DNA of 64,000 bases from NCBI GenBank assembly GCA_905233135.1, contig CAJOCQ010000004.1, forward strand, positions 1 to 64,000, given 5' to 3'. The notes beneath the pieces are model-generated. The model did no database searches and was not told where the DNA came from. It worked only from the letters and a program-made list of their open reading frames with translations. Positions 33,999 to 41,967 of this stretch are shown in pieces. Each line of letters opens with the position of its first letter. Within the stretch, counting starts at the first letter, position 1. The stretch is from an uncultured Selenomonadaceae bacterium (GTDB taxonomy: Bacteria; Bacillota; Negativicutes; Selenomonadales; Selenomonadaceae). Both the position numbers and the translations under genes were made by a program.

Positions 33999-35045
33999 TT
34001 GGAAAAGAAAAATTTATTCGGCTTGACGCTTGCCGAACTTGAAAATGAACTTGCAGACTTGCCGAAATTCCGCGCAAAACAAATTGCAAATTGGATGTAC
34101 CAACGCGGCGCAATTTCTTTTGAAGATATGACTGACCTTTCTAAAAATCTTCGCGCAGATTTAATGCAACGCTACGAAATTTTGACGCCGCAACTTGTCA
34201 AAAAACTTGTTTCAAAGGATAACTTGACGACGAAATTTTTATTGGCGTTTGCTGACGGAGCGGCGGTTGAAGTGGTTTTAATGCGGCACGATTACGGCAA
34301 CAGCATTTGTATTTCAACGCAGGTCGGCTGCGCGATGGGCTGTAAATTTTGCGCGTCAACTTTGAACGGCTTGCAACGAAATTTGACGGCGGGCGAAATG
34401 CTCGGCGAAATTATTTTTGTACAAAATTTCCTGCGCGAAGAAAACCAAAAAGTTGATACGCTTGTTATTATGGGCACGGGCGAACCGCTTACAAATTTTG
34501 ACAACCTTTTAAAAATGCTGAAACTTTTGCACGAAAGTTACACGCTGAATTTCAGCTACAGAAAAATTACAATTTCAACTTGCGGAATTGTTCCCGCCAT
34601 CAAAAAATTAATTGCCGAAAAAATCCCCGTTACGCTGTCAATTTCCCTGCACGCGCCCAATAACAAATTACGCTCCGCACTTATGCCGATTAATTCCGCC
34701 TTCCCTTTGAACGAAGTTTTGAAATCGGGCGAAGAATACGCGCTTGAAACGGGGCGGCGCGTAACTTACGAATATATTTTAATTGGCGGCGTCAACGATA
34801 CCGAAGAACACGCCCGCCAACTTGCAAAAATTCTTAGCGGGCAACTTTGCAACGTCAATTTAATTCCGATTAATCCTGTTGACGAAAGAAATTTTCAGCC
34901 GCCGACTCATAACGCTACGCAGAAATTTTTTCACTTCCTCAATACGCACAATATCAACGCTACAGTTAGAAAAGAATTTGGCGCGGGGATTAACGCGGCT
35001 TGCGGGCAACTTAGAAATCAAAACTTGAAAAAATCCAAAGACTGA
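33999..35045 (+). CDS. rlmN: dual-specificity RNA methyltransferase RlmN
   Basis: A radical SAM enzyme of 348 residues making m2A at 23S A2503 and tRNA A37. The cluster motif CAMGCKFCAS (CX3CX2C, near residues 109-116), GTGEPL, and the resolving Cys in the C-terminal FGAGINAACGQL complete the enzyme. The start is TTG after TTAGGAG, 4 bases after the rsmB stop. Confidence 0.95.
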   Translation: MEKKNLFGLTLAELENELADLPKFRAKQIANWMYQRGAISFEDMTDLSKNLRADLMQRYEILTPQLVKKLVSKDNLTTKFLLAFADGAAVEVVLMRHDYGNSICISTQVGCAMGCKFCASTLNGLQRNLTAGEMLGEIIFVQNFLREENQKVDTLVIMGTGEPLTNFDNLLKMLKLLHESYTLNFSYRKITISTCGIVPAIKKLIAEKIPVTLSISLHAPNNKLRSALMPINSAFPLNEVLKSGEEYALETGRRVTYEYILIGGVNDTEEHARQLAKILSGQLCNVNLIPINPVDERNFQPPTHNATQKFFHFLNTHNINATVRKEFGAGINAACGQLRNQNLKKSKD

Positions 35046-35084
35046 AATAAAATATTTCTAAAAAATGAAAAGGAAGTGGAAATT

Positions 35085-35726
35085 TTGCGTTTGAGGAAAA
35101 AGCCGAATACTTTTGAAAAGCTTGAAAATTTTTCTAACTTCGTGACGGTTGAAAAAATTGATTCAAGCCGCGCGGGGAATTGGAAAAAATTTTTTGGCAA
35201 CGACAATAAAATTTTCGTCGAATTGGGATTCGGCAAAGGCGATTTCATTTCGCAACTTGCAGAAATTAACCCGCAAATAAATTTCATAGGGCTTGAAATG
35301 GAAGCTGAAGTTGTTTTGAAGGCGGCGCGGAAAATTCAGGAAAAAAATTTGTCCAACGTCAAGCTTTTTGTTTTCGATGTTAATCACATTGAAGAAATTT
35401 TCGCCGAAAACGAAATTGACAGGCTGTACATAAATTTTTGCGACCCGTGGCCAAAAAAAAGGCACGCTAAACGCCGCTTGACTTACATAACTTTTTTGCA
35501 GAAATATAAAAAAATTCTCGTACCGCGCGGCGAAATTCATTTTAAGACAGATAACCGCGCACTTTTTGATTTTTCGCTGGAACAATTCGCGCTTGCAAAT
35601 TTCCAAGTCAGCGAAATAACTTTTGACTTGCACGCCAACGAGCCGCCCGAAAATATTCGCACCGAATACGAAAACAGATTCAGCGCGGAAGGCGTCCCTA
35701 TTAATCGTTGCGTCGTTACTGTTTAA
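35085..35726 (+). CDS. trmB: tRNA (guanine-N7-)-methyltransferase
   Basis: TrmB makes m7G46 in tRNA. The product is 213 residues: it starts LRLRKKP (as in the family's MRLRNKP), with the SAM motif IFVELGFGKGDF near 45-56, YINFCDPWPKKRHAKRRL (near 118-135) and HFKTDNRALF (near 153). The start is TTG at 35085, since AAGGAAG lies at the right distance; a GTG three codons earlier is less suitable. Confidence 0.93.
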   Translation: MRLRKKPNTFEKLENFSNFVTVEKIDSSRAGNWKKFFGNDNKIFVELGFGKGDFISQLAEINPQINFIGLEMEAEVVLKAARKIQEKNLSNVKLFVFDVNHIEEIFAENEIDRLYINFCDPWPKKRHAKRRLTYITFLQKYKKILVPRGEIHFKTDNRALFDFSLEQFALANFQVSEITFDLHANEPPENIRTEYENRFSAEGVPINRCVVTV

Positions 35727-35738
35727 GGCGGTGATATT

Positions 35739-36878
35739 TTGGCTGAAAAAAATGATACCGTTAAAAATTCCGCCGAAGACAAAAAAAGATTTTGGAATAA
35801 CGATATGGAAGCAATTATTGGTATAATGGTTGTACTGATAATTTTGGGTACAATAAATGTATTTAGTTCAAGTTTCATACTTGCAGAAACGCAATATGAC
35901 AATCCGTATTTTTTCCTGCAACGGCACATTGCAAACGTTGTAGCCGGTTTAATTGCATTTATAATTTGTTTTCGAGTCGATTATCACATTTGGCGGCGAT
36001 TCATTCCATTTATTTTGATAGGTGCGTTGCTTGCGTTGCTTTTAGTTTTATTGGTAGGCACTGAAGTAAACGGCGCGCAGCGTTGGTTAGGTTACGGCTC
36101 CTTGCAAGTGCAACCTGCGGAATTTTGCAAACTTGTTTCAATAATGATAACGGCGGCTTATTTATCCTACCAAATGAAAAAAGAACGCCCGATAGAAATT
36201 TTCACGCCGCAACTTGCAATAATCGGCGCAATGTTCGTTTTAACGGAGCTTGAACCTGATATGGGAACGGCTAGCATAATTGCGGGAATACCTGTAGTAA
36301 TGTTAATCGTTGCGGGCTTGGACAAGAAAAAAGTTTTGTACTTAATAATTGGCGTTTTAGTGGCGGCGGCGGGATTAATTGCCTATCAACCGTACAGATT
36401 GGAAAGATTGAAAGTAACTTTTGACCCGTGGTCAGACGCGCAAAATGTCGGTTATCAAACTGTACAAAGTTTATCTGCAATAGGTTCGGGCGAACTTACG
36501 GGAATGGGCTTGGGCGTCGGCGTGTCGAAATATGATTATTTGCCTGAAGCGCATACAGATTTTGCATTTGCAATTTTCTGCCAAGAGAACGGCTTTTTGG
36601 GTGCAATATTTGTATTTATGTTATTTGCGGCGTTTGCGGTGTACGCGGCGCGAATTGCGGGAATTGCGCGGGACGAATACGGGCAAATTTTGGCAATGGG
36701 AATAATGATTTTGATTGTCGGGCAGGCAATAGGCAATTTGTTTATGGTCGGCGGAATGTTCCCTGTTGTCGGAATACCTTTGCCCTTCATAAGTTACGGC
36801 GGTACTTCGCTAATTGTTACAATGGCGGCTATTGGAATTTTGGTAAACATCGGGCGGCTCGGCAAGAAAAAGGAATGA
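35739..36878 (+). CDS. ftsW: FtsW-type SEDS peptidoglycan polymerase
   Basis: A SEDS protein of 379 residues with about ten membrane helices. NGAQRWLGYGSLQVQPAEFCKL (about 110-131), YLPEAHTDFAFAIFCQENG (near 266-284, with catalytic-type Asp) and GIPLPFISYGGTSL (near 343-356) are characteristic. The LPEAHTDF form favours FtsW over RodA, but its partner genes are absent here. The start is TTG at 35739. It is located outside a division cluster, at the end of an RNA-modification operon. Confidence 0.85.
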   Translation: MAEKNDTVKNSAEDKKRFWNNDMEAIIGIMVVLIILGTINVFSSSFILAETQYDNPYFFLQRHIANVVAGLIAFIICFRVDYHIWRRFIPFILIGALLALLLVLLVGTEVNGAQRWLGYGSLQVQPAEFCKLVSIMITAAYLSYQMKKERPIEIFTPQLAIIGAMFVLTELEPDMGTASIIAGIPVVMLIVAGLDKKKVLYLIIGVLVAAAGLIAYQPYRLERLKVTFDPWSDAQNVGYQTVQSLSAIGSGELTGMGLGVGVSKYDYLPEAHTDFAFAIFCQENGFLGAIFVFMLFAAFAVYAARIAGIARDEYGQILAMGIMILIVGQAIGNLFMVGGMFPVVGIPLPFISYGGTSLIVTMAAIGILVNIGRLGKKKE

Positions 36879-36916
36879 TTATTTTTATAAAAAAATTTAT
36901 TTAAAAAGCCTGAAGA

Positions 36917-36943
36917 GGTGCGCGTCCTGCGCGCCTTTTTTTT
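36917..36943 (+). terminator. intrinsic terminator of the rsmB-ftsW operon
   Basis: GGTGCGCG pairs with TGCGCGCC around TCC and is followed by eight T. Confidence 0.8.
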
Positions 36944-36975
36944 ATTACAGTTTCAATTCCTTAACACCTAACCTG

Positions 36976-37003
36976 TTGACATATCGAAAAATCGTGATAT
37001 TAT
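36976..37003 (+). promoter_or_regulatory. promoter with embedded inverted repeat, ArsR-type operator candidate
   Basis: TTGACA (36976-36981), a 16-base spacer and TATTAT (36998-37003). The inverted repeat ATATC...GATAT (36981-37000) fills the spacer, a usual place for an autoregulated ArsR/SmtB operator. Confidence 0.6.
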
Positions 37004-37028
37004 GATAGAAAATTTTTAGGAGGCAAAG

Positions 37029-37343
37029 ATGGACTACATAGAAATTTTTAAAGCCCTGTCCAACGAAACAAGATTAAATATTCTTTGTTGGCTGCGCGAG
37101 CCGGAAAAAAATTTCCCGCCGCAAGGAGAAAATTTGAGTAACCCTATAGATTTAAAGGGCGGCATATGTGTAAGCAGTATTCAGGAAAAAGCGGGCGCGT
37201 CTCAATCCACTATTTCAAATTATCTGGATATTTTGCAACGTTGCGGCTTGCTTCTTTCTGAACGTCACGGCAAATGGACTTATTACCGCCGTAACGAAGA
37301 AACTATAAAAATTTTATCTGATTATATCGGGACGAAACTTTAA
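37029..37343 (+). CDS. ArsR/SmtB-family winged-helix regulator
   Basis: A 104-residue repressor with the family layout: FKALSNETRLNILCWL (residues 7-22), the recognition helix in KAGASQSTISNYLDILQRCGLL (about 57-78), and a wing ending RHGKWTYYR. Cys residues at 20, 51 and 74 could sense a metal or thiol, but the classical CVC pair is missing. It probably represses itself and the radical SAM pair that follows in the same direction. Confidence 0.88.
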   Translation: MDYIEIFKALSNETRLNILCWLREPEKNFPPQGENLSNPIDLKGGICVSSIQEKAGASQSTISNYLDILQRCGLLLSERHGKWTYYRRNEETIKILSDYIGTKL

Positions 37344-37365
37344 AAATTTTTTTTAGAATTATATA

Positions 37366-37377
37366 TCGAAAATTCGA
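37366..37377. promoter_or_regulatory. 12-bp palindrome between the regulator and radical SAM genes
   Basis: TCGAAAATTCGA is perfectly palindromic and shares the ATATCGAAAA context with the operator candidate upstream of the regulator (36981-36990). It lies 32 bases ahead of the radical SAM start. Confidence 0.5.
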
Positions 37378-37409
37378 GAATTTTGCTATTAAAGAATCGA
37401 GGCAAAAAA

Positions 37410-38299
37410 ATGAATTACAACGGAACAATTTACAGACCGCCCGTCGAGGCAAATACTTTTCTGATACCTGTTACTGAAGGCTGCAGCCATAACAGTTGCA
37501 CTTTTTGCAATATGTACCAAAATATTCCTTTTCGTATGTTGTCGCTTGAAGTAATTGAAGAATACCTTGCAGAATTGAAAAAACTTTACGGCGTTTATAT
37601 TGAGAAATTAAAGCGCGTTTATTTGGTAGGCGCAGACCCTTTCGCCCTTTCTGCGAAAAATCTTTTAGAGCGCGTCGAGTTGATTAAAAAATATTTGCCG
37701 AATATCAGCGTTATTTCAATGTACGCGCGTACAGATAACATTGCACGCAAAACTGATGAAGAACTTTACAGCTTAAAAAAGGCGGGGATTAACGATTTAT
37801 ACATTGGCGTTGAATGCGGCTCTGATGAAATTTTGGCGAAACTTAACAAGGGCTATTCAGCCGCCGAAACTAAAAAGCAATGTTTGCGCTTAAATGCTGT
37901 CGGTATTCGTCATTGTGATTTGTTGATGTTGGGGACGGGCGGCAAGGGCAACGGCGCGGAAGTTGCCAAAGTTACTGCCGCGTTGGAAAATGAAATTAAG
38001 CCGAGCAAAATTCTTGTAAATACAATGTCTGCATTTGTAGGGACGAAACTTGACGCCGAAATTAAAGCGGCGAATTTATTCCCGCCGGCGAAAAAGAAAT
38101 TTTGCAGGAAGAATATTCATTCTTAAAAAATTTGGAACTGCCGAATACATATTTTTGGGCGATACACCCTTTGGACTCCGTAGGAATTGAAGGAACTTTG
38201 AAAACTGACAAATCGCAAATGTTAAAAATTCTTGAAAGCGCGATTGAAACTGTTGACGAAACTTTATACAAAAGAGTTTCAAGAACAGGCACTTTATAA
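37410..38299 (+). pseudogene. radical SAM protein, frameshifted in the last quarter
   Basis: The start is ATG 37410 after GAGG. The reading MNYNGTIYRPPVEANTF leads to the cluster motif CSHNSCTFC (CX4CX2C), then GADPFAL, ISMYARTDN and YIGVECGSDEIL, a substrate-binding layout like the intact paralogue downstream. The frame runs into unrelated residues after LFPP and stops at 38126. The true tail (EILQEEYSFLKNLELPNTYFW... to RTGTL) lies one frame away and ends at 38299. Loss of one G near 38083-38089 explains it. The radical SAM core is intact, so the truncated product may still fold. Confidence 0.8.
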
Positions 38300-38316
38300 T
38301 TTTGGAGGTTATGAAA

Positions 38317-39198
38317 ATGCATTTTTCAAGCGATATAAACCGCCCGCCCTATGAAACGGCTGACGCCTATTTGCAAACTACGCAAGGCTGCTCGCACAAT
38401 CACTGCCTATTTTGCACTTACTTTAAAGACCAAAAATTTAAAAAATCTTCCATTGAAGAAATTGAGAGCGATATTAAAGAAATTGGAAAATATTTCGGCA
38501 CGCCAAAAAGAATTTTCCTGCAAGGCGCGGACGGTTACGCGGCGGATTATGATACACTGATGAAGACTGCGGAACTTTTAAAAAAGTATGTGCCTTCGGT
38601 TGAAAGTATCGGCGGCTACGCACGCATTGACAATTTTTTTGATAAGACTGAAGAGCAAATCAGAAATATGGCGGCGGCGGGTTTTTCCAATCCTTATATC
38701 GGCGTTGAATCGGGCGACGACGTTGTATTAAAGCGAATTAACAAGGGCTACACTGCCGCGCAGGCACGCGAAGTTTTAGAAAAAATTGACGCGGCGGGAC
38801 TTCCTTACATTGTAAATTTTTTGAACGGCGCGGGCGGGCACAATTACGGGCTTGCAAACGCGCAAAGGACGGCGGCACTTTACGACGGACTTAAACCAAC
38901 TATGATAAATACTTCAATGCTGACGGTTGTACCGGGCACACCGTTATATAGGGCAATGCAAAAAGGCGCGTATGTTGAATCTACCGAAAAGGAAAAATTG
39001 GAAGAAATTTTTGAGTTTGTACGTTGCTTGACGAATGATACAATTTTTATGAATGAGCACGCCTCCAACCTTTTCCACGTACAATGCAAATTGCCTGACG
39101 CTAAAACCGAATTGCTTGACTACATAAAAAATTTTATGGATAACGCGGAAGAAAAAAATTTGCGCAGTTATCGTGAAATGATAACACGTGCATTTTAA
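38317..39198 (+). CDS. radical SAM protein of unknown function (CX4CX2C)
   Basis: A 293-residue protein starting at ATG 38317, 8 bases after GGAGG. It shares the INRPP start, the cluster motif CSHNHCLFC, GADGYA, GGYARIDN, YIGVESGDDVVLKRINKGYTA and LTVVPGTPLYR with the frameshifted neighbour. The extra residue in the first Cys gap is a family trait of some short radical SAM proteins in anaerobes. There is no second iron-sulfur motif. The substrate is unknown. It is the second member of an ArsR-controlled pair. Confidence 0.8.
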   Translation: MHFSSDINRPPYETADAYLQTTQGCSHNHCLFCTYFKDQKFKKSSIEEIESDIKEIGKYFGTPKRIFLQGADGYAADYDTLMKTAELLKKYVPSVESIGGYARIDNFFDKTEEQIRNMAAAGFSNPYIGVESGDDVVLKRINKGYTAAQAREVLEKIDAAGLPYIVNFLNGAGGHNYGLANAQRTAALYDGLKPTMINTSMLTVVPGTPLYRAMQKGAYVESTEKEKLEEIFEFVRCLTNDTIFMNEHASNLFHVQCKLPDAKTELLDYIKNFMDNAEEKNLRSYREMITRAF

Positions 39199-39209
39199 AA
39201 AATTATCGC

Positions 39210-39215
39210 TATAAT
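39210..39215 (+). promoter_or_regulatory. -10 hexamer upstream of copA
   Basis: TATAAT 35 bases before the copA ATG. The region lies only 52 bases after the radical SAM stop, and no CopY/CsoR box was recognised. Confidence 0.4.
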
Positions 39216-39249
39216 TAAGCCGATAAATTTTAAAGTTGGTGATAATTAT

Positions 39250-41820
39250 ATGATTAAAGAAACTTACGATATAACGGGAATGAGTTGCAGCGCGTGTTCT
39301 GCGCGAGTCGAAAAAGCTGTTGCAAAAGTCGTTGGCGCGGAAAATGTCAGCGTCAATCTTTTAACAAACTCAATGCAAGTTAAGTATGACGAAATGAAAA
39401 CTTCCGGCGCAAATATTATTGACGCGGTAATTAATGCAGGTTACGGAGCGGCGTTGAAAAATTCGCCCGCCAAAAATAAATCCGTTGAAAAAAAATCTGA
39501 GCGAACAATCGACAAAGAAATTGCCGAAATGCAAACGCGGTTAATTTTGTCGATTGTTTTTTTATTGCCGACAATTTATATTTCAATGCACGCAATGTTA
39601 AATTTGCCGACGCCGAATTTCATTGCAGAAATTTTTGACGGCAGAGAAAACGCCGTAACTTTTACCTTCGCGCAGTTTTTGTTAATTCTGCCGATAATGT
39701 ATTTGAACAGAAAATTTTATATTAACGGCTTCAAAAATCTTTTTCACGGCGCACCGAATATGGATACACTTGTTGGATTAGGTTCAATGGCGGCGGCAGT
39801 TTTCGGCGCGTTCGCACTTTTCCGCATTGGTTACGGCTTGGGGCACGGAAATTTTGCACTTGTTGACGAATACAGCCGCAATTTGTACTTTGAATCGGCG
39901 GGAATGATTGTAACTTTGATAACAGTCGGAAAATATTTTGAGGCGCGCGCCAAAGGCAGTACAACACGCGCAGTTGAGGCGTTAATAAATCTTGCGCCGA
40001 AATTTGCAACTGTCCTGCGCGACGGCGTAGAAAAAAATATTTCTGTCGAAGAATTGGTAACGGGCGATATAATTTCAGTCAAGCCGGGCGAAAGTTTTGC
40101 GGCTGACGGAATTGTTATTGAAGGTGCAAGCACGGTTGATGAATCTGCAATAACGGGAGAATCTTTGCCCGTTGAAAAAGTTGTCGGCGCAAAAGTTACA
40201 AGCGGCACGATTAATAAAAGCGGCTTTATAAAATTTCGCGCAGAAAAAGTCGGCGGCGATACCACGATTAGCAAAATTATTGCACTTGTCGAGGAGGCAA
40301 GCGCAAGCAAAGCTCCTATTGCCAAAGTTGCCGATAAAATTGCAGGCGTCTTTGTTCCTGCTGTAATTTTTATTGCGGTAGCGGCGGGCGGTTATTGGCT
40401 GTACAGCGGTGCGACAGTTGAATTTGCATTTTCAATAGCGGTTTCAATTTTGGTTATAAGTTGTCCCTGCGCGTTGGGATTGGCTACGCCCGTTGCAATT
40501 ATGGTCGGTACCGGCAAAGGCGCGGAAAACGGCATTTTGATTAAAAGCGGCGAGGCGTTGGAAACTGCGCACGAAATTAACGCGGTTGTTGTCGATAAAA
40601 CAGGAACGTTGACTGAAGGCAAGCCCTTTGTTACAAACATTATAACTTTTGACGTTGAAGCAGATGAATTTTTGAAAATTGCAGCCGCTCTTGAAAATAA
40701 AAGCGAACACCCTTTGGCAAAGTCCATAACCAATTACGCTGCCGAAAAAAATATTGTTCCGTACGAAGTGCAAAATTTTAAAGCGGTTTTCGGTAAAGGC
40801 GTGCAAGCCGAAATTGACGGCGTAAAATATTTCGCAGGCAATGAAAAATTTTTGGCTGAAATCGGCTTTAACCTTTCCAACATTCACGAAAAAATTTCCG
40901 CACTTGCAAGCGAAGGTAAAACACCTATAATTTTTTCTGACAGTAAAAAACTTTTGGGGATAATTGCGGCGGCTGACGTTGCAAAAAGTACTTCAAAAAT
41001 TGCGGTTGACGCCTTTAAAAATTTGGGCGTTGAAGTTATAATGTTGACGGGCGATAATAAATTCACGGCGAAAAATATTGCAGACAAATTGGGAATTAAA
41101 AATTTTGTAGCAGAAGTTTTGCCGGAAGATAAAGCCGCCGAAATTTCAAAGTTGCAAGCCGCAGGTAAAAAAGTTGCAATGATTGGCGACGGGATTAACG
41201 ACGCGCCCGCGCTCGTCAAGGCAGATTTGGGAATTGCAATAGGCGCGGGTACTGACGTTGCTATTGAAAGTGCGGACGCCGTTTTGGTGAGAAATGATTT
41301 ACTCGACGCGGTCAGCGCAATTCGATTAAGCAAAGCCGTTATGAAAAATATCAAGCAAAATTTATTTTGGGCGTTTTTTTATAATGTCATTTGCATACCT
41401 TTGGCGGCGGGCGTATTTTATCCCGCGTTCGGTTTAAAACTTTCGCCGATGATTGGCGCAGCGGCAATGAGTTTATCAAGCGTCTGCGTAGTTTTGAACG
41501 CGCTGAGGTTAAAATTTTTCAAAGTGCAACATTCCGAAATTTCTAACGTTGAAAAAACTTTCGCGCAGGTTCAAACAGAAAATTTAAAAATTATTCAAGT
41601 CGAGGAGGAAACTAAAATGACAACAGAATTGAAAATTGAAGGTATGATGTGCAAAAATTGCGTGAAACACGTTTACAACGCGCTTTCAAAAATGGACGGC
41701 GTTACAGCAGTTGAAGTCAGTTTGGAAAACAAAAACGCGGTTGTAACTTCGACAAAAGAAATTTCGCAGGACGATTTTGCAAAAGTTATTGATGAAGCCG
41801 GCTATGAATTAGTTGGATAG
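39250..41820 (+). CDS. copA: copper-exporting P-type ATPase with C-terminal CopZ domain
   Basis: An 856-residue P1B ATPase. The N-terminal HMA domain has GMSCSAC (Cys13, Cys16). Eight membrane helices include SCPCALGLATP (Cys405, Cys407, the Cu+ pathway). The phosphorylated Asp449 is in DKTGT, followed by an HP motif (SEHPLAKS) and GDGINDAPAL. After the last helices comes a short linker and a second HMA domain from Met790 with GMMCKNC (Cys801, Cys804). A C-terminal HMA is unusual for bacterial CopA. The junction contains a perfect ribosome site. It exports cytoplasmic Cu+. The stop codon lies in the 8-bp repeat array that follows. Confidence 0.92.
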   Translation: MIKETYDITGMSCSACSARVEKAVAKVVGAENVSVNLLTNSMQVKYDEMKTSGANIIDAVINAGYGAALKNSPAKNKSVEKKSERTIDKEIAEMQTRLILSIVFLLPTIYISMHAMLNLPTPNFIAEIFDGRENAVTFTFAQFLLILPIMYLNRKFYINGFKNLFHGAPNMDTLVGLGSMAAAVFGAFALFRIGYGLGHGNFALVDEYSRNLYFESAGMIVTLITVGKYFEARAKGSTTRAVEALINLAPKFATVLRDGVEKNISVEELVTGDIISVKPGESFAADGIVIEGASTVDESAITGESLPVEKVVGAKVTSGTINKSGFIKFRAEKVGGDTTISKIIALVEEASASKAPIAKVADKIAGVFVPAVIFIAVAAGGYWLYSGATVEFAFSIAVSILVISCPCALGLATPVAIMVGTGKGAENGILIKSGEALETAHEINAVVVDKTGTLTEGKPFVTNIITFDVEADEFLKIAAALENKSEHPLAKSITNYAAEKNIVPYEVQNFKAVFGKGVQAEIDGVKYFAGNEKFLAEIGFNLSNIHEKISALASEGKTPIIFSDSKKLLGIIAAADVAKSTSKIAVDAFKNLGVEVIMLTGDNKFTAKNIADKLGIKNFVAEVLPEDKAAEISKLQAAGKKVAMIGDGINDAPALVKADLGIAIGAGTDVAIESADAVLVRNDLLDAVSAIRLSKAVMKNIKQNLFWAFFYNVICIPLAAGVFYPAFGLKLSPMIGAAAMSLSSVCVVLNALRLKFFKVQHSEISNVEKTFAQVQTENLKIIQVEEETKMTTELKIEGMMCKNCVKHVYNALSKMDGVTAVEVSLENKNAVVTSTKEISQDDFAKVIDEAGYELVG
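41603..41619 (+). promoter_or_regulatory. internal ribosome binding site and ATG for a free CopZ
   Basis: AGGAGG (41603-41608), 8 bases, then ATG (41617-41619) inside the copA frame. Initiation here would give a 67-residue CopZ-like chaperone ending at 41820. Confidence 0.6.
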
Positions 41821-41846
41821 TGGTATAGTTGGATAGTGGGATAGTA
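41818..41846. repeat. 8-bp tandem array (GGATAGT units), single-armed
   Basis: Units of the form TTGGATAG/TGGTATAG/TTGGATAG/TGGGATAG directly follow, and include, the copA stop TAG. Only one arm is present here, unlike at 57.7, 58.7 and 63.5 kb. Confidence 0.7.
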
Positions 41847-41850
41847 AAAC

Positions 41851-41917
41851 CCGCCCGTCTCTCAGCCGCAGTGCGCGGTTAGTTTCTTGCTTTTTTCAAA
41901 AAGAAAGAAATGCCGAC
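41851..41917 (-). repeat. internally deleted copy of the palindromic element (reverse orientation)
   Basis: 41851-41881 matches, in reverse, the right end of copies D and F (CCGCCCGTCTCTCAGCCGCA...). 41892-41917 matches, in reverse, their left flank (AAAAAGAAAGAAATGCCGAC). The GGCCCC core and left stem are missing. Confidence 0.65.
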
Positions 41918-41967
41918 TGGTCATAAGAAAAATTAAAATTAAAAAAGCATTTTAGGAGAAAAAAATT

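Noticed and set aside
38102-38299. Independent small protein after the first radical SAM gene
   Set aside because: It is the displaced C-terminus of that radical SAM protein, separated by a one-base frameshift.
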